Shown: piece by piece, positions 61,783-64,000 of the stretch
Position numbering within the stretch: the first letter of the stretch is position 1
How the letters are laid out: each line of letters opens with the position of its first letter
Assembly: GCA_934148995.1 (NCBI GenBank)
Contig: CAKPDM010000003.1
Location: forward strand, 1-64,000
Length of the DNA: 64,000 nucleotides
Origin: an uncultured Bacilli bacterium
Lineage (GTDB): Bacteria > Bacillota_I > Bacilli_A > RF39 > UBA660
Reading direction: 5' to 3'
Notes under the pieces: model-generated
Databases searched by the model: none
The model's input: the letters and a program-made list of their open reading frames with translations, nothing else
What the model was told of the DNA's origin: nothing
Position numbers and translations under genes: made by a program

Positions 61783-62754
61783 ATGGGAAAGAGAATGAAT
61801 CTTAAGAACAAGAAAAAGAAAAGACACATTATTAAGAAAACAATATTCATTATAGTATTTCTCTTTTCTTGCTTTTTTACTATCAGAATATTAGCTAGTA
61901 TTTCCATTAAGGATCAATCTGATGAATTTTTAACCTACTTACTAGAAAATCAAAATATATACTTAGAGGATAATCGAAAAGGCTTTAGTTATTTTCATAA
62001 ATTAATGATGAATATTATAAATGTCGATTTATCAAGTCCATTAACTTTTCTTAATAGAGACTATAAAGGACTAACCAATAACAATATTGTTCAGGTAAGA
62101 CAAACAGAAACAACTTTTAAGAATAAAGACCAGAGTAAAAAAAATCCAACTATTTATATATATAATACGCATCAAACTGAAGATTATAAGCCAACTAGTT
62201 ACTTAGAATATAGTGTGAATCCTAGTGTTATGATGTCTAGCTATATCTTAGAAGAACAATTAACCAAAAAAGGTTATAAAGTTTTAGTAGAAGAAGAAAG
62301 CGTTAGTAAATTAAGAACATCATTAGGACTAAATTATGCAGGAAGTTATAAAGTCACCAGAAGTATGATGGAAACAGCCAAGAAAAATAATCCAACACTA
62401 AAGTATTATATTGATTTACATCGCGATTCACTAACGCACGATAAAACAACCTTAACATCAGATAATAAAAGTTATGCTAAAATATTATTCCTAATAGGAT
62501 TAGAAAATACCAATTATCAAGAAAATTTAGATTTTACCACTAAAATAAGTACTTCATTAAACGAAAAAGTTCCAGGACTCAGTAAAGGAATTTACAAAAA
62601 AGAAGGACCCCTTGTAAATGGGGTATATAATCAAGATTTTTCAAATAGAGTAATATTGGTAGAAGTAGGCGGCAATGAAAACACGATAGAAGAAGTTTAT
62701 AGAAGCCTAATCGTTCTTGGAGAAGTGCTTGATGAGGTGATAAAAAGTGACTAA
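61783..62754 (+). CDS. spoIIP: Stage II sporulation protein P
   Basis: A 323-residue peptidoglycan hydrolase of the engulfment machine. N-terminal span (IFIIVFLFSCFFTIRILA), then the catalytic domain with YIYNTHQTEDY, PSVMMSSYILEEQL, YYIDLHRDSL and a late VEVGGNENT block, in which His and Glu bind metal. Directly after gpr and before lepA as in Bacillus. ATG 61783 follows AGAGGTGG. Confidence 0.9.
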   Translation: MGKRMNLKNKKKKRHIIKKTIFIIVFLFSCFFTIRILASISIKDQSDEFLTYLLENQNIYLEDNRKGFSYFHKLMMNIINVDLSSPLTFLNRDYKGLTNNNIVQVRQTETTFKNKDQSKKNPTIYIYNTHQTEDYKPTSYLEYSVNPSVMMSSYILEEQLTKKGYKVLVEEESVSKLRTSLGLNYAGSYKVTRSMMETAKKNNPTLKYYIDLHRDSLTHDKTTLTSDNKSYAKILFLIGLENTNYQENLDFTTKISTSLNEKVPGLSKGIYKKEGPLVNGVYNQDFSNRVILVEVGGNENTIEEVYRSLIVLGEVLDEVIKSD

Positions 62755-63070
62755 AAGTGGCATCGCAAGATTAGTTATTTTAATTTTATTCTTCTTGTTC
62801 ATGATCCTTTATGGAATGCAACTAACCGGTTATAACGAATATAGACAGAATAGGAAGAGTCTTTTAACAAGTGAAGAGTTATCTAACTATGAAAAAGATA
62901 TAAAAGCAGGAAAAGATGTTAGTACTAGTGACTACTTAGCTAAAAAGAAAAAATCCTATAAAAATAACCTTTCTAACTTAGGTTTAGACATATCTAAAGG
63001 AATCAGTTTTGTTTTCAATAAAACAATGGATGGTTTATTTAAACTAATGGAAGAAGCAGTTAATTCTTAA
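62747..63070 (+). CDS. YqxA-like membrane protein
   Basis: A 107-residue protein with one N-terminal span (ARLVILILFFLFMILYGMQL) and a charged tail. It overlaps spoIIP by eight bases and precedes lepA; in B. subtilis the same slot is held by yqxA (DUF3679). Assignment rests mainly on position and topology. GTG 62747 follows GAGGTGA. Confidence 0.55.
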   Translation: MTKSGIARLVILILFFLFMILYGMQLTGYNEYRQNRKSLLTSEELSNYEKDIKAGKDVSTSDYLAKKKKSYKNNLSNLGLDISKGISFVFNKTMDGLFKLMEEAVNS

Positions 63071-63203
63071 AGATTCCGATAAATAAAAACAGTAAAATAT
63101 CTTAGAAAATGTTAAAAAAAATTTTGAAAAAGAAGCGCTACAAGCATTTCAAAAGTTGTTTTCTTATACGAATTAAGGTATACTTTAACTGTGGTGATTT
63201 CTA

Positions 63204-64000
63204 ATGAAACAAAAAAACATACGTAATTTTTCTATTATAGCACATATAGATCATGGTAAAAGTACTTTAGCAGATAGATTAATTGAATTAACTGGAGCTC
63301 TTGATCAAAGACAAATGAAAGACCAAATTCTTGATTCAATGGACATTGAAAGAGAACGTGGTATTACTATTAAATTAAATACGGTTACTCTAAACTATAA
63401 CTATCAAGGAGAAGACTATCAGTTAAATTTAATAGATACTCCAGGTCATGTCGATTTTTCTTATGAAGTAAGTAGAAGTCTAGCTTCTTGTGAAGGAGCA
63501 TTATTAGTAGTGGATGCCCACGAAGGCATAGAAGCACAAACACTAGCTAATCTTTACTTAGCACTTGACCATAATCTTGCAATCATTCCAGTAATTAATA
63601 AAATAGATTTACCAAATGCTGAAATTGAAAAGGTTGAAGGAGAGTTAGAAAGCCTTGGCTTTGACAAAAAAGACATCTTAAAAATAAGTGCAAAAACAGG
63701 TCAGGGAGTACCATTACTTCTTGAACAAATCGTTACTAAACTTCCTTGTCCTAAAGGAGAAGAAGCAAAACCCTTAAGAGCTTTAATATTTGATAGTATT
63801 TATGATTCTTATCGCGGTGTTTTAATGGCAGTTCGTGTCTTTGACGGTGAATTAAAAGTAGGAGATATGATTTCAATGTTACAAACTGATTCCTCCTATG
63901 AAGTATTATCTTTATTCATCAATACTCCTAAAGAAAAGGAAAAACAAGTCTTAAAAACCGGTGAAGTTGGATATGTCTACGCTTCTATTAAAAGTATCAA
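63204..64000 (+). CDS. lepA: Elongation factor 4 (LepA), 5' part
   Basis: Open from ATG 63204 (GTGGTGA site) to the window end, about 265 codons. GTPase motifs: AHIDHGKSTLADRL (G1), RGITIK (G2), DTPGHVDF (G3), NKIDLP (G4) and SAKTG (G5), followed by the start of domain II. LepA acts in translation initiation or back-translocation. The 3' part lies beyond the window. Confidence 0.93.
   Translation, partial: MKQKNIRNFSIIAHIDHGKSTLADRLIELTGALDQRQMKDQILDSMDIERERGITIKLNTVTLNYNYQGEDYQLNLIDTPGHVDFSYEVSRSLASCEGALLVVDAHEGIEAQTLANLYLALDHNLAIIPVINKIDLPNAEIEKVEGELESLGFDKKDILKISAKTGQGVPLLLEQIVTKLPCPKGEEAKPLRALIFDSIYDSYRGVLMAVRVFDGELKVGDMISMLQTDSSYEVLSLFINTPKEKEKQVLKTGEVGYVYASIKSI

Overview
The window is AT-rich bacterial DNA with Firmicutes-type promoters, strong Shine-Dalgarno sites and U-run terminators. 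It carries three sporulation genes (spoVS, gpr, spoIIP), a ComN-like regulator beside a fused secDF, SipW-type signal peptides and a pyruvate:ferredoxin oxidoreductase. This points to an anaerobic, endospore-forming, low-GC Bacillota, probably an uncultured gut lineage of Bacilli or Clostridia. No rRNA, tRNA or CRISPR array was recognised.

Layout. 1-1448 (minus) is a thioester-domain adhesin with 87-bp repeats that runs off the left edge. 1563-3593 holds a ClpB-D1-like ATPase, a membrane protein and peptidase E. 3594-13603 is a surface-protein island: five large paralogs with SipW-type signal peptides, three of them behind a short leader ORF and an intrinsic terminator. 13696-19438 is housekeeping (YgjP-like protease, SpoU methyltransferase, rimM, trmD, tgt, Xer recombinase). 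19439-19930 is a gene-poor patch with a small membrane-peptide gene and repeats. 19977-29661 holds comN-like, secDF, rel, dtd, a transporter, MYG1, ogt and hemW. 29790-31755 is another leader plus surface protein. 31858-38002 holds RNA-modification genes, a Pro-rich membrane protein, a solo omega-RNA-like element, spoVS and a leuS with an inserted Nudix domain.

38081-41982 is a diversity-generating retroelement (DGR). It has a target surface protein with a 104-bp variable repeat, a 104-bp template repeat, a DGR-type reverse transcriptase, an Avd-like protein and two MutS-domain-I-like small proteins. All 16 differences between template and variable repeat fall on template adenines. The RT gene has a one-base frameshift in a T run.

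42273-58881 holds nifJ, a pair of paralogs with an identical 470-bp core, a thymidylate-kinase-like gene, DUF421, a GH10-like hydrolase, three prepilins, endonuclease IV and a polysaccharide operon with rmlA, rmlC and rmlD. 58891-64000 holds rpsT (minus), tnpB with an omega-RNA-like 3' region, then gpr-spoIIP-yqxA-like-lepA, the order known from Bacillus.

Main themes: (1) a DGR diversifies a SipW-type surface protein whose paralogs vary in the same loop; (2) three leaders contain an identical G9 tract, and losing one G would let the ribosome read into the terminator stem before the surface gene, as the G-tract-free leader at 3718 already does. That suggests a frame-dependent antitermination switch.
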